Positions 25,105-33,659 of a stretch of 47,125 nt of DNA are shown piece by piece. A model generated the notes under the pieces. The model was given only the letters and a program-made list of their open reading frames with translations. It did no database searches and was not told where the DNA came from. The translations under genes and the position numbers were made by a program. This DNA comes from an uncultured SAR86 cluster bacterium. GTDB taxonomy: Bacteria; Pseudomonadota; Gammaproteobacteria; Magnimaribacterales; D2472. The DNA is taken from contig CABXVU010000011.1 in assembly GCA_902515775.1 (NCBI GenBank), positions 1 through 47,125 on the forward strand, read 5' to 3'. Numbering within the stretch: position 1 is the stretch's first letter; every line of letters begins with the position of its first letter.

Positions 25105-25135
25105 ACTTGACAGTCAAGTAAACTTTACATATGAT
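25094..25135 (+). promoter_or_regulatory. Strong promoter embedded in a near-perfect palindrome (operator) upstream of the XRE module
   Basis: TTGACA (25107-25112), exactly 17 bp, TATGAT (25130-25135) form a near-consensus sigma-70 promoter. An inverted repeat of two 18-bp arms around a central A (25094-25130) has 16 of 18 pairs matching and covers the -35 box and the spacer. The word AGTAAACTT occurs twice inside it. A repressor bound here would block RNA polymerase, and the XRE regulator two genes downstream is the obvious candidate. Confidence 0.72.
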
Positions 25136-25163
25136 TTCTTAAAACTAATTTTCAAATATTAAA

Positions 25164-25622
25164 ATGGCAAAAATTACTTATAAGGGTCTCTGGATAGAAG
25201 TTGCTTCTTTGAATCCAAAAGACAAAAAAAATTACATTAGATCGATTATTTTCTTTACACTTGGAGGTTTTTTTCTCGGCATTCACTTAGCATTTACAGG
25301 ATTTGTAGGTGGCGATCCTATAGAGGTTCGTGATTCCGCAAAGCCATTTATATTAATAATTAGATTATTGGTAATAGCTAGTTTTCTTATTGCATCAATC
25401 TATTACAAAATGTTCTATCAAGCACAAGATGATTTTTTTAAAAGCTATCACAACGCAACATTTGCAGGTGGGGCGTATGGTTTTGTGGTTTTTGGCACTT
25501 TGGTCAGCGTATTTTCACCATACTTTAATTTTCAGCCCACTTTTTATGAATTTTTTTTAGCATTTACAGTTGGTGCATGCATTGGTGGGTATTTATTTTA
25601 TAAAAGATATATAGCTGATTAA
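25164..25622 (+). CDS. Four-helix membrane protein of an XRE-regulated module
   Basis: 152 residues with four membrane segments (about 27-48, 62-82, 98-118 and 128-146). There is a basic, soluble N-terminus and a QAQDDFFKSYHNATFAGG linker between helices 2 and 3. No family recognised with certainty. It is the first gene behind the palindromic promoter. Its stop shares a base with the start of the XRE gene (TAATG), so expression is tightly linked. Confidence 0.65.
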   Translation: MAKITYKGLWIEVASLNPKDKKNYIRSIIFFTLGGFFLGIHLAFTGFVGGDPIEVRDSAKPFILIIRLLVIASFLIASIYYKMFYQAQDDFFKSYHNATFAGGAYGFVVFGTLVSVFSPYFNFQPTFYEFFLAFTVGACIGGYLFYKRYIAD

Positions 25623-25822
25623 TGGAAAATCACCTTAAAAGTCTTAGAAATAAGAATAATATTAGCCAAGATGAGCTTGCTTCAATTTTAAAAGTTAGCA
25701 GACAAACAATTAACTCTATTGAGACAGGTAAATTTGATCCATCATTAAAATTGGTTATGAAGATGACGAGATATTTTAAAGTAGATTTAGAAAAAATTTT
25801 TGTTTTTCAGGATGACAATTAA
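25622..25822 (+). CDS. Small XRE-family helix-turn-helix regulator
   Basis: 66 residues, essentially only a Cro/CI-type HTH. The features are SQDELASILKVSRQTINSIE (helices 2-3), GKFDPSLKLVMKMTRYF and a short VDLEKIF end, as in the stand-alone YozG-like regulators that accompany small membrane proteins. It probably represses its own operon through the 25094-25130 palindrome (inference). Confidence 0.88.
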   Translation: MENHLKSLRNKNNISQDELASILKVSRQTINSIETGKFDPSLKLVMKMTRYFKVDLEKIFVFQDDN

Positions 25823-26036
25823 AATGGTAGCACTTACATTATTGATAATCGCAGTTACAGGATTAGCAATATGTATGAGTTTTTTTCTTTCAGAAATAAT
25901 TTCAATTATTCTAGCTTTAATTACTTTTTTATTGTCACTAGTTTTAATTATTATGGCATCTTCAGCTATTTTGATAGTTGTATTGTTGATGTTGCTAAAA
26001 ACCCTCGCCTCAATGTTTCTTTTTTTAATTTTTTAA
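25812..26036 (+). CDS. Small two-helix membrane protein
   Basis: 74 residues from ATG 25812, which overlaps the XRE stop by 11 bp; ATG 25824, 1 bp after that stop, is an alternative. It is almost entirely hydrophobic, with about two long helices and few charges. No family recognised. It is likely the third member of the XRE module, though such sequences are hard to distinguish from chance in AT-rich DNA. Confidence 0.5.
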   Translation: MTIKMVALTLLIIAVTGLAICMSFFLSEIISIILALITFLLSLVLIIMASSAILIVVLLMLLKTLASMFLFLIF

Positions 26037-26053
26037 CTTACAGGAGATAATTT

Positions 26054-27883
26054 ATGAACGCACTTAGATCGATTTTTGCTTGGTTAGGAAGATTTTTAGA
26101 TAAAGCTAGGACGATAATGCTTAATCTTGGAACAGCAATTGTTTTAATATTCTTTACAGTTTTGATTATTGGTGCCCTTACATCAACTGGACCAAAAGCT
26201 TTAGATCCAAGTGGCAGAGTTCTCTTCATTGATCCACAAGGAATTGTGGTTGATCAAGAAGTTTTTGGATCGGATTTTCTTGCTAGCCTTACCGCTGGCC
26301 CATCATCAGATCAAATTCAAGCAAGAGATCTAGTAAAATTAATCAGAGCAGTGGCTGATCATGAATCCATTCCTGCTGTGTTTATTGATTTCTCATCTAC
26401 AGGATTTGCAGGTCCAACAACGGCAATTAACATAGCAAAAGAATTAAAAGCACTTCGAGAATCCGGTAAAAGAGTCATAGCATATAGCGATCTCATGACA
26501 ACAAGTTCATATCTAATGGCATCTCAAGCCTCCGAAGTATGGGTTCATCCAGTAGGCAGCGTAAGCGTTCAAGGTCTCGGTGGTGTGCGTCCGTATCAAA
26601 AAGAGTTATTCGAAAATTTAAAAATTAATTTTCATAATTATTCTCAAGGGGACTTTAAATCTGCAGTAGAGGGAAATACAAGAACTGAAATGTCAGAAAA
26701 TGATAGGTTGCAAAGAGAAGCCCTACTCAACCCAATTTGGGGTGAAATGAAATCTCTCATGGCTGAGGGACGTGGAATTAAATCTAACGATATTCAAGCA
26801 TTTGCTGACAACTATGTAGGTTTTTTTGGTGAAGCGGCAATGGGAAATATCGCCTATGCCGAAGAAAATAATATTATTGATGGCACAAAATCATTTCCTG
26901 AATTTCGCCAATACATGATTGAAGAATTTGGTCTAGATGAGGGAGCTGATACAGAGACTTATAAAACTATATCTTTCAAAGAATATTTTAAGCAACTAGA
27001 TAAGGACATGTCTGATAGCGATAACCAAATTGCTGTAATTACAGCAGAAGGTGCAATCATGCCGGGTGACATAGCTCCAGGTGTTGCTGGTGCAAATGGA
27101 GTTGTAAAACAAATTAGGTCTGCTCACGAAGACGAAAATACAAAAGCTATTGTATTTAGAGTTAATAGCCCAGGTGGCTCTATCATTGCCAGTGAAATGA
27201 TGAGAGATGAGTTATCTGCAGCTAAGAAAAAAGGCATTAATATAGTGGTCTCTATGGGTGATTATGCAGCATCTGGAGGAGTTTATATCTCGACCCCAGC
27301 AGATTATATTTTTGCTGAACCAACAACGATCACTGGATCTATAGGTGTAGCAATTGCAATACCAACATTAGAAGACGCAATGGATTACATTGGAGTTAAT
27401 TATGATGGTGTGGTTACTTCTAAGCATGGCGGTTGGGATCCAACTCAGGCTATTGATGATGAATTGGATAAAATATTTGCTGCATGGGGAGCTGATGCAT
27501 ATGATCGATTTGTTAACTTTGTAGCTGATTCAAGATCTCAATCATACGAAGACATAAATAAAATTGCTGGCGGCAGAGTCTGGATCGCCACAAGCGCAAA
27601 AGAGATAGGTTTGATAGATGAGATTGGAGGCATTGAGAATGCAATTGCTTATGCTGCTAACATGACTGAATTAGATGATTATCAGGTTGAATATTATGGA
27701 CAGAAACTCTCTCCAGAAGAGCTAATTATTAAAGAACTTCTCGAAAATTTTGATATTTCTATCACAGAAACAAAAGTTTTATCTGCCCTTGATGGTATAG
27801 CAAATCTATATGAAACACTCGCAGAAATCCAGCAGCCTAAAGCACTGTTTACTTGTCAAGATTGTATGATTGATCTTGATTAG
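26054..27883 (+). CDS. sppA: Signal peptide peptidase SppA (protease IV, 67-kDa type)
   Basis: 609 residues. An N-terminal membrane anchor (about 24-45) precedes tandem S49 domains. The Ser/Lys dyad is split between the halves as in E. coli: Lys202 (DFKSAVEG) and Ser407 (GDYAASGGVYIS). The C-terminus carries a CQDC pair. It degrades cleaved signal peptides in the membrane. Shine-Dalgarno AGGAGA. It overlaps convergent hda by 4 bp. Confidence 0.95.
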   Translation: MNALRSIFAWLGRFLDKARTIMLNLGTAIVLIFFTVLIIGALTSTGPKALDPSGRVLFIDPQGIVVDQEVFGSDFLASLTAGPSSDQIQARDLVKLIRAVADHESIPAVFIDFSSTGFAGPTTAINIAKELKALRESGKRVIAYSDLMTTSSYLMASQASEVWVHPVGSVSVQGLGGVRPYQKELFENLKINFHNYSQGDFKSAVEGNTRTEMSENDRLQREALLNPIWGEMKSLMAEGRGIKSNDIQAFADNYVGFFGEAAMGNIAYAEENNIIDGTKSFPEFRQYMIEEFGLDEGADTETYKTISFKEYFKQLDKDMSDSDNQIAVITAEGAIMPGDIAPGVAGANGVVKQIRSAHEDENTKAIVFRVNSPGGSIIASEMMRDELSAAKKKGINIVVSMGDYAASGGVYISTPADYIFAEPTTITGSIGVAIAIPTLEDAMDYIGVNYDGVVTSKHGGWDPTQAIDDELDKIFAAWGADAYDRFVNFVADSRSQSYEDINKIAGGRVWIATSAKEIGLIDEIGGIENAIAYAANMTELDDYQVEYYGQKLSPEELIIKELLENFDISITETKVLSALDGIANLYETLAEIQQPKALFTCQDCMIDLD

Positions 27884-28584
27884 AGTTTAAGAGTCTCTTT
27901 AATCAAAGGAATTGTTATCCTTCTTTTTAGAGAGGCTGCTTGCTGATCCAAGGAAAGAAGATTTTCAACTAGGATAGAAAACTTCCTAGTCTGATGCTTT
28001 AACAGAAAATTTAATTCAGCTTTTTCTATTTTAATGTCTAATTTTTTAGACACAAAACCTAATGCTTGCTCTAATTGATCATTTTGCACCTCTCGCAAAA
28101 TCATAAATTCCATTCGCTTAATTCTTGATAGCAAATCAGGCAATTTTGTGACTTCCTCTAACGGTTGAGTATCTCCAATAGATAAAATTAGACTGCAGCA
28201 AGATTGTTGACACTCATTTATTAAATTAAATAGAGCTTTTTCCCAGTCTTCATTTGCCAATATAAGTTGAAGATCATCAATACAGATCACATCCAAAGAT
28301 GCTAAATCTTGAAAAATTCCAATATCCATTTTGATAGCTTTATTCATCGGAATAAAAGCGAATTTTTTATCCCTCAAGCCCAACTCGTTACAAATCGCTT
28401 GTATCAAGAAAGATTTTCCTACGTCCTTCTCTCCACTTATTATTAATTCCTGTGCATCATTACTTGAAACAAAAGCACTAAGTCTGGTTACGAGGAAACG
28501 ATTATCTGACGAGCAGAAAAAATTTTCAAAAGATGCCCTTTGATTAACCTGAAATGGAAAAATGAGTTGTTTGGGATTATTCAC
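27880..28584 (-). CDS. hda: DnaA regulatory inactivator Hda
   Basis: 234 residues. The N-terminal clamp-binding motif is QLIFPF (QLxLPF type). An AAA+ domain like DnaA domain III follows, with a P-loop GEKDVGKS and Walker B VICIDDL, ending TIPLIKETLKL like E. coli Hda. Bound to the DNA-loaded sliding clamp, it triggers hydrolysis of DnaA-ATP and so prevents re-initiation. The start overlaps the CDP-alcohol transferase gene by 8 bp. Confidence 0.93.
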   Translation of the reverse strand: MNNPKQLIFPFQVNQRASFENFFCSSDNRFLVTRLSAFVSSNDAQELIISGEKDVGKSFLIQAICNELGLRDKKFAFIPMNKAIKMDIGIFQDLASLDVICIDDLQLILANEDWEKALFNLINECQQSCCSLILSIGDTQPLEEVTKLPDLLSRIKRMEFMILREVQNDQLEQALGFVSKKLDIKIEKAELNFLLKHQTRKFSILVENLLSLDQQAASLKRRITIPLIKETLKL

Positions 28585-29128
28585 GATTTAACTCAGCAGT
28601 GAGTTTCAACCAGTTGAAACCATATAAAAGTAAGCTAATTATAGTGATCAAAGCTACGAACACATCAATAAAAAAGTTAACAATGTTAAGTGCAAAAATA
28701 ATATCTATAAAAACGCCTGCAAGATAACCGATATGAACAAAGGTAGTAATTTTTCCAAAAATATTAGGATTTGGAGTTGCAGTTTCATAGACGGTCATAT
28801 GAAACGCGGCGCCCATAATGATGATGAAATCTCGAAGTACAAAAACTACAAATACGAAAATTGGAATATAGTCATTAATCCACAAGATTAAAATAGTTCC
28901 AATCAACAAGACTTTGTCAGCAACTGGATCAAGGATCTTGCCAAGGTCTGTTTGCCAACTCATAACTCTTGCCAGATAACCATCAAGACCATCAGTAGCA
29001 GCAGCAATTATGAATACATATAAAGCAAAAATATAATTTTCCTCTGCAATGAAAGTAAGCAATGGATACATCAGATAAATTCTGATTATGGAGAGTAAAT
29101 TGGGGATAAATATAAAATATTTACTCAT
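28577..29128 (-). CDS. CDP-alcohol phosphatidyltransferase family protein
   Basis: 183 residues with several membrane helices. The family motif D-x2-DG-x2-AR-x8-G-x3-D-x3-D is complete in DGLDGYLARV...LGKILDPVADK. It could be PgsA (phosphatidylglycerophosphate synthase) or the closely related paralogue usually found next to hda and the DUF2066 gene. Position favours the paralogue, so no symbol is given. Confidence 0.9.
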   Translation of the reverse strand: MSKYFIFIPNLLSIIRIYLMYPLLTFIAEENYIFALYVFIIAAATDGLDGYLARVMSWQTDLGKILDPVADKVLLIGTILILWINDYIPIFVFVVFVLRDFIIIMGAAFHMTVYETATPNPNIFGKITTFVHIGYLAGVFIDIIFALNIVNFFIDVFVALITIISLLLYGFNWLKLTAELNRE

Positions 29129-29130
29129 TA

Positions 29131-30150
29131 TTAATTTAAAAATTCTAGTTCTAATTGATTATTCTCAATTTTATATTTTTTAATTAAAAAATTAGTGCTA
29201 CCTCGAAGTTCCTTAATTAATGATTCTTTTGTTTGGAATAATTGAGTGCTGTAATCAACCCTCTCAGGCTCAAATGAGCGAAAAGTTCTGAATTGAATAG
29301 CAAAAATTTTATCTAGTTCAGATTCAACTGATTGAAAATCCTTAAAATTATTTAAACCAGAAACAGAAATAATAATCTTGTCTCCAGATTTTCCAGGTTC
29401 TAGCTGTTGAACTTCAAGAAAATTATCTAAAAAGTCTTGCACATCATTGCGGAGATAATCCATTACCTCCTTCTCTTGAATGGTTGAAGGAGTTTTTAAG
29501 TCACCATTAATGGTCCATTGATTAATACCAATCCTTGTCATCTCAATTGATAAAAAAGCATCATTATAAAATTTTTCTTTTATATGAGTTGATGGAGAAA
29601 AAAGTATATTTTTTTGCTTAAGTAAATTACGATCTTCTAAGTCAAATTCAGGTAGCTCGAGATAAACTCCTCTATCTCGGGAAATATCCTCAAACATTTT
29701 TTTTATCTCAGCTGCATATGAATTATCAAATTGGCTGCCATCTAGATAAATTGGCGATGATTCACCAGTATCAAGCTTTATTAAAAAAAGAATAACTGGA
29801 CGGTTAAAACCTATTAGAGGTAAGTCTAATTTACGTAATTGGGGAACAAGCAAATCACTATTAAATAAAACTGATAAATATTCTTTGTCTTCTATCATTT
29901 GAGTAGAATAAGAAGAGACAAAATCAATCTTTTTGAGTTCGGCATCACCAATTCTCCATAAAAATTTTTTACTTCTCGATCCTGACAATTTTTGAATTAA
30001 TCTATTGAAAGCTTTATTCAATCCATCGTTAGTATTGGTATACTGATCAGAGGAAATAGTTATTTCAAACAATGTTGGTAACTCTTTGCTAGAGACTAAA
30101 TTGATTAAAAGGAAGTTCAGAAGAAATAAGATTTTAAATTTTTGGTTCAT
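29131..30150 (-). CDS. DUF2066 periplasmic protein
   Basis: 339 residues with an N-terminal signal peptide. DGLNKAFNRLIQKLSGSRSKKFLW is the typical DUF2066 opening, and PVILFLIKLD continues it. The family has no established role but is conserved beside hda and purM in gammaproteobacteria, as here. It is divergent from purM with 13 bp between starts, so their promoters must overlap each other's genes. Confidence 0.82.
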   Translation of the reverse strand: MNQKFKILFLLNFLLINLVSSKELPTLFEITISSDQYTNTNDGLNKAFNRLIQKLSGSRSKKFLWRIGDAELKKIDFVSSYSTQMIEDKEYLSVLFNSDLLVPQLRKLDLPLIGFNRPVILFLIKLDTGESSPIYLDGSQFDNSYAAEIKKMFEDISRDRGVYLELPEFDLEDRNLLKQKNILFSPSTHIKEKFYNDAFLSIEMTRIGINQWTINGDLKTPSTIQEKEVMDYLRNDVQDFLDNFLEVQQLEPGKSGDKIIISVSGLNNFKDFQSVESELDKIFAIQFRTFRSFEPERVDYSTQLFQTKESLIKELRGSTNFLIKKYKIENNQLELEFLN

Positions 30151-30163
30151 ATTTTTATTGTAA

Positions 30164-31183
30164 ATGACTAGTAAAACAAAACCTACAGATCCTTATGCAA
30201 AGGCTGGCGTAAATATTGAAAAGGGTAATGAACTAGTAAAGTCTATTAAAGCTAGTGTCAATGCAACTCATGATAAAAGAGTCCTCGGAGGAATTGGAGG
30301 TTTTGCGGGTCTTTTTGAACTTGGATCCAAGTATAAAAATCCTGTTTTAGTAGGTTGCACCGATGGCGTTGGAACTAAAGTATCTCTGAGTCAAGCACAC
30401 AATAAAATTCATCTCACTGGTCAAGACTTAGTTGCTATGTGTGTTAATGATATGATCACATGTGGTGCAGAACCCTTATTTTTCTTAGATTACTTTGCTG
30501 CCTCAAAACTCGAACCAAGATCAACTGCAAAAATTGTAAAGGGCATTGCTAAAGCTTGTAAAAAAAGTAATTGTGTCCTTTTGGGAGGAGAAACAGCTGA
30601 AATGCCAGGCCATTATGTAAAGAATAATTTTGATTTAGCTGGCTTTTCTGTTGGCGTTGTTGAGAAGAGCAAAATAATTGATGGAAAAAATATAAAGTCT
30701 GGACATATAATTATTGGAATAGAATCTAGTGGTCCTCATTCAAATGGCTATTCATTAATACGCTCAATTATTAAAAAACATAAAGCTCCTGACTCAATAC
30801 TGCAGGCATTGCTCAAACCGACTCATTTGTTTACTGCGCCTATTTTAGAACTAATTAAAAAAATTAATGTCAAAGGTATGGCACATATTACTGGAGGCGG
30901 TTTAACAGAAAATATTCCTCGTATTCTTAAAAGTGGATTGGTGGCAGATATAAATTTATCATCATGGAAATTTCCTAAGGCTTTCAAGTGGCTTCAAGAA
31001 AAAGGAAGAATTTCTCAAGCAGACATGCTTAGGATATTTAATTGTGGCATTGGGATGGTGTGCATAATAGATCAAGCAGATCTAGTAAAAGCGCAAAATG
31101 TCTTATCGAATCATAACTTACGTTCCTTCGAAATTGGCTCAATTACTAAAAGTAATCTCAAAGAACAAATACGATATTATTAA
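30164..31183 (+). CDS. purM: Phosphoribosylformylglycinamidine cyclo-ligase (AIR synthetase)
   Basis: 339 residues. It begins DPYAKAGVNIEKGN, then GGFAGLFELG, CTDGVGTKV, DLVAMCVNDM, GGETAEMPG and HITGGGLTENIPR, all PurM landmarks. It closes the imidazole ring of purines using ATP. It lies 2 bp before purN. Confidence 0.97.
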   Translation: MTSKTKPTDPYAKAGVNIEKGNELVKSIKASVNATHDKRVLGGIGGFAGLFELGSKYKNPVLVGCTDGVGTKVSLSQAHNKIHLTGQDLVAMCVNDMITCGAEPLFFLDYFAASKLEPRSTAKIVKGIAKACKKSNCVLLGGETAEMPGHYVKNNFDLAGFSVGVVEKSKIIDGKNIKSGHIIIGIESSGPHSNGYSLIRSIIKKHKAPDSILQALLKPTHLFTAPILELIKKINVKGMAHITGGGLTENIPRILKSGLVADINLSSWKFPKAFKWLQEKGRISQADMLRIFNCGIGMVCIIDQADLVKAQNVLSNHNLRSFEIGSITKSNLKEQIRYY

Positions 31184-31185
31184 TA

Positions 31186-31833
31186 ATGAAAAAAATAGTG
31201 GTGCTAATTTCAGGCGGTGGCTCCAATTTAGAAGCCATTGCGAAAGCATGTCAAATAGGCAACATACCAGCTTCCGTTGAACTTGTAATTTCAAATCAAA
31301 CTGATGTCAAAGGTTTGGAACGTGCTAAAAAATTTCATTTGATGAGCAAGGTGATTGAACATCAAAAATATAATTCAAGAGAAGAATTTGATCAGGCTTT
31401 ATTAGAACAGATACTTCCCATAGAACCAGACTTAGTTGTGCTTGCTGGATTTATGCGAATTCTTTCAAAGGATTTTACAGACGCTTTAAGTGGAAAACTA
31501 ATCAATATCCATCCTTCATTATTGCCCAACTATCCTGGATTAAATACGCATAAGCAAGCTATTGAAAATGGAGACTTAATGCATGGTATATCTGTGCATT
31601 ATGTCAATAATGAGCTTGATGGTGGGCCAATAATTACACAGGGCGCTTTAAAAATAGATCCCTCACAATCTGAAAGAAAACTAATTAATCGAATTCATAA
31701 AATTGAGCACATGATTTATCCAAAAGTCATTGCAGATATAGCAAAAGGATATATCTCACTTCAAGGCGATCAAGTTAAATTTGAATCTGAAAGTCATTTT
31801 GGTCCAAATCACATGGAGTTCTTTAATGTATAG
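31186..31833 (+). CDS. purN: Phosphoribosylglycinamide formyltransferase
   Basis: 215 residues. Catalytic Asn107 and His109 (INIHPSLLP) and Asp145 (NELDGGP) match the E. coli enzyme shifted by one. It transfers a formyl group from 10-formyl-THF, the product of the FolD route encoded at 8999. Its stop overlaps the DUF3108 start by 8 bp. Confidence 0.96.
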   Translation: MKKIVVLISGGGSNLEAIAKACQIGNIPASVELVISNQTDVKGLERAKKFHLMSKVIEHQKYNSREEFDQALLEQILPIEPDLVVLAGFMRILSKDFTDALSGKLINIHPSLLPNYPGLNTHKQAIENGDLMHGISVHYVNNELDGGPIITQGALKIDPSQSERKLINRIHKIEHMIYPKVIADIAKGYISLQGDQVKFESESHFGPNHMEFFNV

Positions 31834-32506
31834 ATGTATTGGAATTTTGTTTGTGTTGATTTCTTTTGATCTGTTGGCTCAAGAGATTCCTGACTACAAA
31901 GGTGAATATGTTTTTACAAACTCACGAGTTACCATGAAAGGAATTAGAGAGCTAATTACTCATGAGGAGGCTGGCAAAAGAACAATTCAATTTAATGCAA
32001 AATTTCCACTTGGAAAAATTAAAATAATTTCTGATTTCTCTGAAAAAAATAATCTAATAAGTTCTACTAAATATTTTGTTGATGTTAAGTGGACTTTAAT
32101 TACTGATAAAAGAACTTTAAATTTTGATCAAGTTTCAGGACTTTTAACCTCATCAGGAAAGTTTGAATGGAGCCAAGATTTGCCAGTAAATGAAAATGTA
32201 TTTGATCCTTTGAATGTTCAGATTCAAATTAGAAAAAATATTATTACTGGCATGAAAGAATTTTCATTAATGCTTCCAGATTTAAAAACAGGAGCAATTG
32301 AAGCAAATAATTATAAAGTTGTTGAAAATGGAGAATTTGAAGTAGAAGGCACAAATTTTCCATGCATCATTGTGGAGCGCATCAGACTTCAGGATGATAG
32401 AACTACCCGCTATTTTTTAGCACCTGATCTAGACTATTTAATAATTAAGGTTGAGGATGAGGACCAAGATGGCGACACCTCGCTTGAACTCAAGAAATTG
32501 TATTAG
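31826..32506 (+). CDS. DUF3108 exported protein
   Basis: 226 residues from ATG 31826, which is preferred because it gives a clean signal peptide (about 1-19, ending LLAQ) and the 8-bp ATGTATAG overlap with purN. It is beta-rich, with [19 protein letters not shown] near the start and a C-terminal [12 protein letters not shown] strand, as in DUF3108. The purMN-DUF3108 arrangement is common in gammaproteobacteria. It overlaps convergent dcd by 4 bp. Confidence 0.78.
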   Translation: MYRCIGILFVLISFDLLAQEIPDYKGEYVFTNSRVTMKGIRELITHEEAGKRTIQFNAKFPLGKIKIISDFSEKNNLISSTKYFVDVKWTLITDKRTLNFDQVSGLLTSSGKFEWSQDLPVNENVFDPLNVQIQIRKNIITGMKEFSLMLPDLKTGAIEANNYKVVENGEFEVEGTNFPCIIVERIRLQDDRTTRYFLAPDLDYLIIKVEDEDQDGDTSLELKKLY

Positions 32507-33072
32507 GTTTTTGGGAGAGTGACACCTGTTTGTCCCTGATACTTTCCTCCCCTGTCCTTATAACTAACTTCGCATTCTTCATCGGATTCAAAGAAAATCA
32601 TTTGTGCAACGCCCTCTCCGGCATATATTTTTGCAGGAAGATTAGTGGTATTTGAAAACTCAAGGGTTACATGCCCCTCCCATTCAGGCTCTAGTGGTGT
32701 AACGTTGACGATAATCCCGCATCTTGCATATGTTGACTTCCCTAAACATATTGTTAGAACGTTTCTCGGAATCCGAAAGTATTCAACTGTTCTAGCTAGA
32801 GCAAAAGAATTTGGAGGAATAATACATACATCCGAGGTTATATCTACGAAACTATCATCATCAAAAACTTTAGGATCAACGGTTGCTGAGTGGATGTTTG
32901 TAAAAACTTTAAACTCATTGGCGCAACGAACATCATAACCAAAGCTTGAGACACCATATGAAATGAGTTTTTCACCTTTTTCATCTACTCGCACCTGATT
33001 TTCAGAGAAAGGCTCAATCATCCCTTCTGATTCAGCCATTTTTTTAATCCATACATCCGGTTTAATAGACAT
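32503..33072 (-). CDS. dcd: dCTP deaminase
   Basis: 189 residues. Catalytic Glu138 lies in HVTLEFSN, with PLEPEWEG and GKSTYARCG before it and GVAQMIFF after. It makes dUTP from dCTP for thymidylate synthesis. It shares one base with the recR stop and so belongs to the recX-dnaX-recR-dcd series. Confidence 0.96.
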   Translation of the reverse strand: MSIKPDVWIKKMAESEGMIEPFSENQVRVDEKGEKLISYGVSSFGYDVRCANEFKVFTNIHSATVDPKVFDDDSFVDITSDVCIIPPNSFALARTVEYFRIPRNVLTICLGKSTYARCGIIVNVTPLEPEWEGHVTLEFSNTTNLPAKIYAGEGVAQMIFFESDEECEVSYKDRGGKYQGQTGVTLPKT

Positions 33073-33659
33073 TAAATTTCGATCCTCCCTTGGATAGCTC
33101 GCGCAATAGTGTTGCCGTCGACATACTCTAACTCTCCACCAATAGGAATACCATAGGAAATTCTTGAAACTTTAACACTCTCAAGATGATCATTGATAAA
33201 AGATGCTGTTGCATCGCCCTCAACGGTTGAGCTAGTTGCAAGAATCACTTCTTCAATTTTTGCGCCTTTAATATGACGTAATAAATCTGGAATGCCGAGA
33301 TCATCAGGCGATACTCCATCAATTGGTGAAAGGCGACCCATCAGAACAAAATATTTACCCTTAAAACCTCCAGTAGATTCTATGGCTAAAACATCTGAGG
33401 GACTTTCAACTACACACAAACTGTATGCATCCCGCGATTGATCACTACAAATTCTACAAATGGGTTCTGACGTTAATTGTCGACATACCTCACATCGTTG
33501 AATGGATTCAAGACACTCTTGCAACGTTTGTGCTAAATGTAAAGCACCATCTTTATTTTTATCTAGCAAAAATAAAGCCATGCGTTGAGCAGATTTCTTA
33601 CCAACTCCAGGCAAAATAGTAAGAGCTTCTATAAGCTCATATAATAAATCTTTGCTCAT
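33072..33659 (-). CDS. recR: Recombination mediator RecR
   Basis: 195 residues: an N-terminal HhH segment ([13 protein letters not shown]), the C4 zinc finger (Cys56, Cys59, Cys68, Cys71) and a Toprim domain ([14 protein letters not shown]). It loads RecA on gapped DNA with RecF/RecO. It overlaps dnaX by 4 bp with no ybaB between, unlike most gammaproteobacteria. Confidence 0.97.
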   Translation of the reverse strand: MSKDLLYELIEALTILPGVGKKSAQRMALFLLDKNKDGALHLAQTLQECLESIQRCEVCRQLTSEPICRICSDQSRDAYSLCVVESPSDVLAIESTGGFKGKYFVLMGRLSPIDGVSPDDLGIPDLLRHIKGAKIEEVILATSSTVEGDATASFINDHLESVKVSRISYGIPIGGELEYVDGNTIARAIQGRIEI

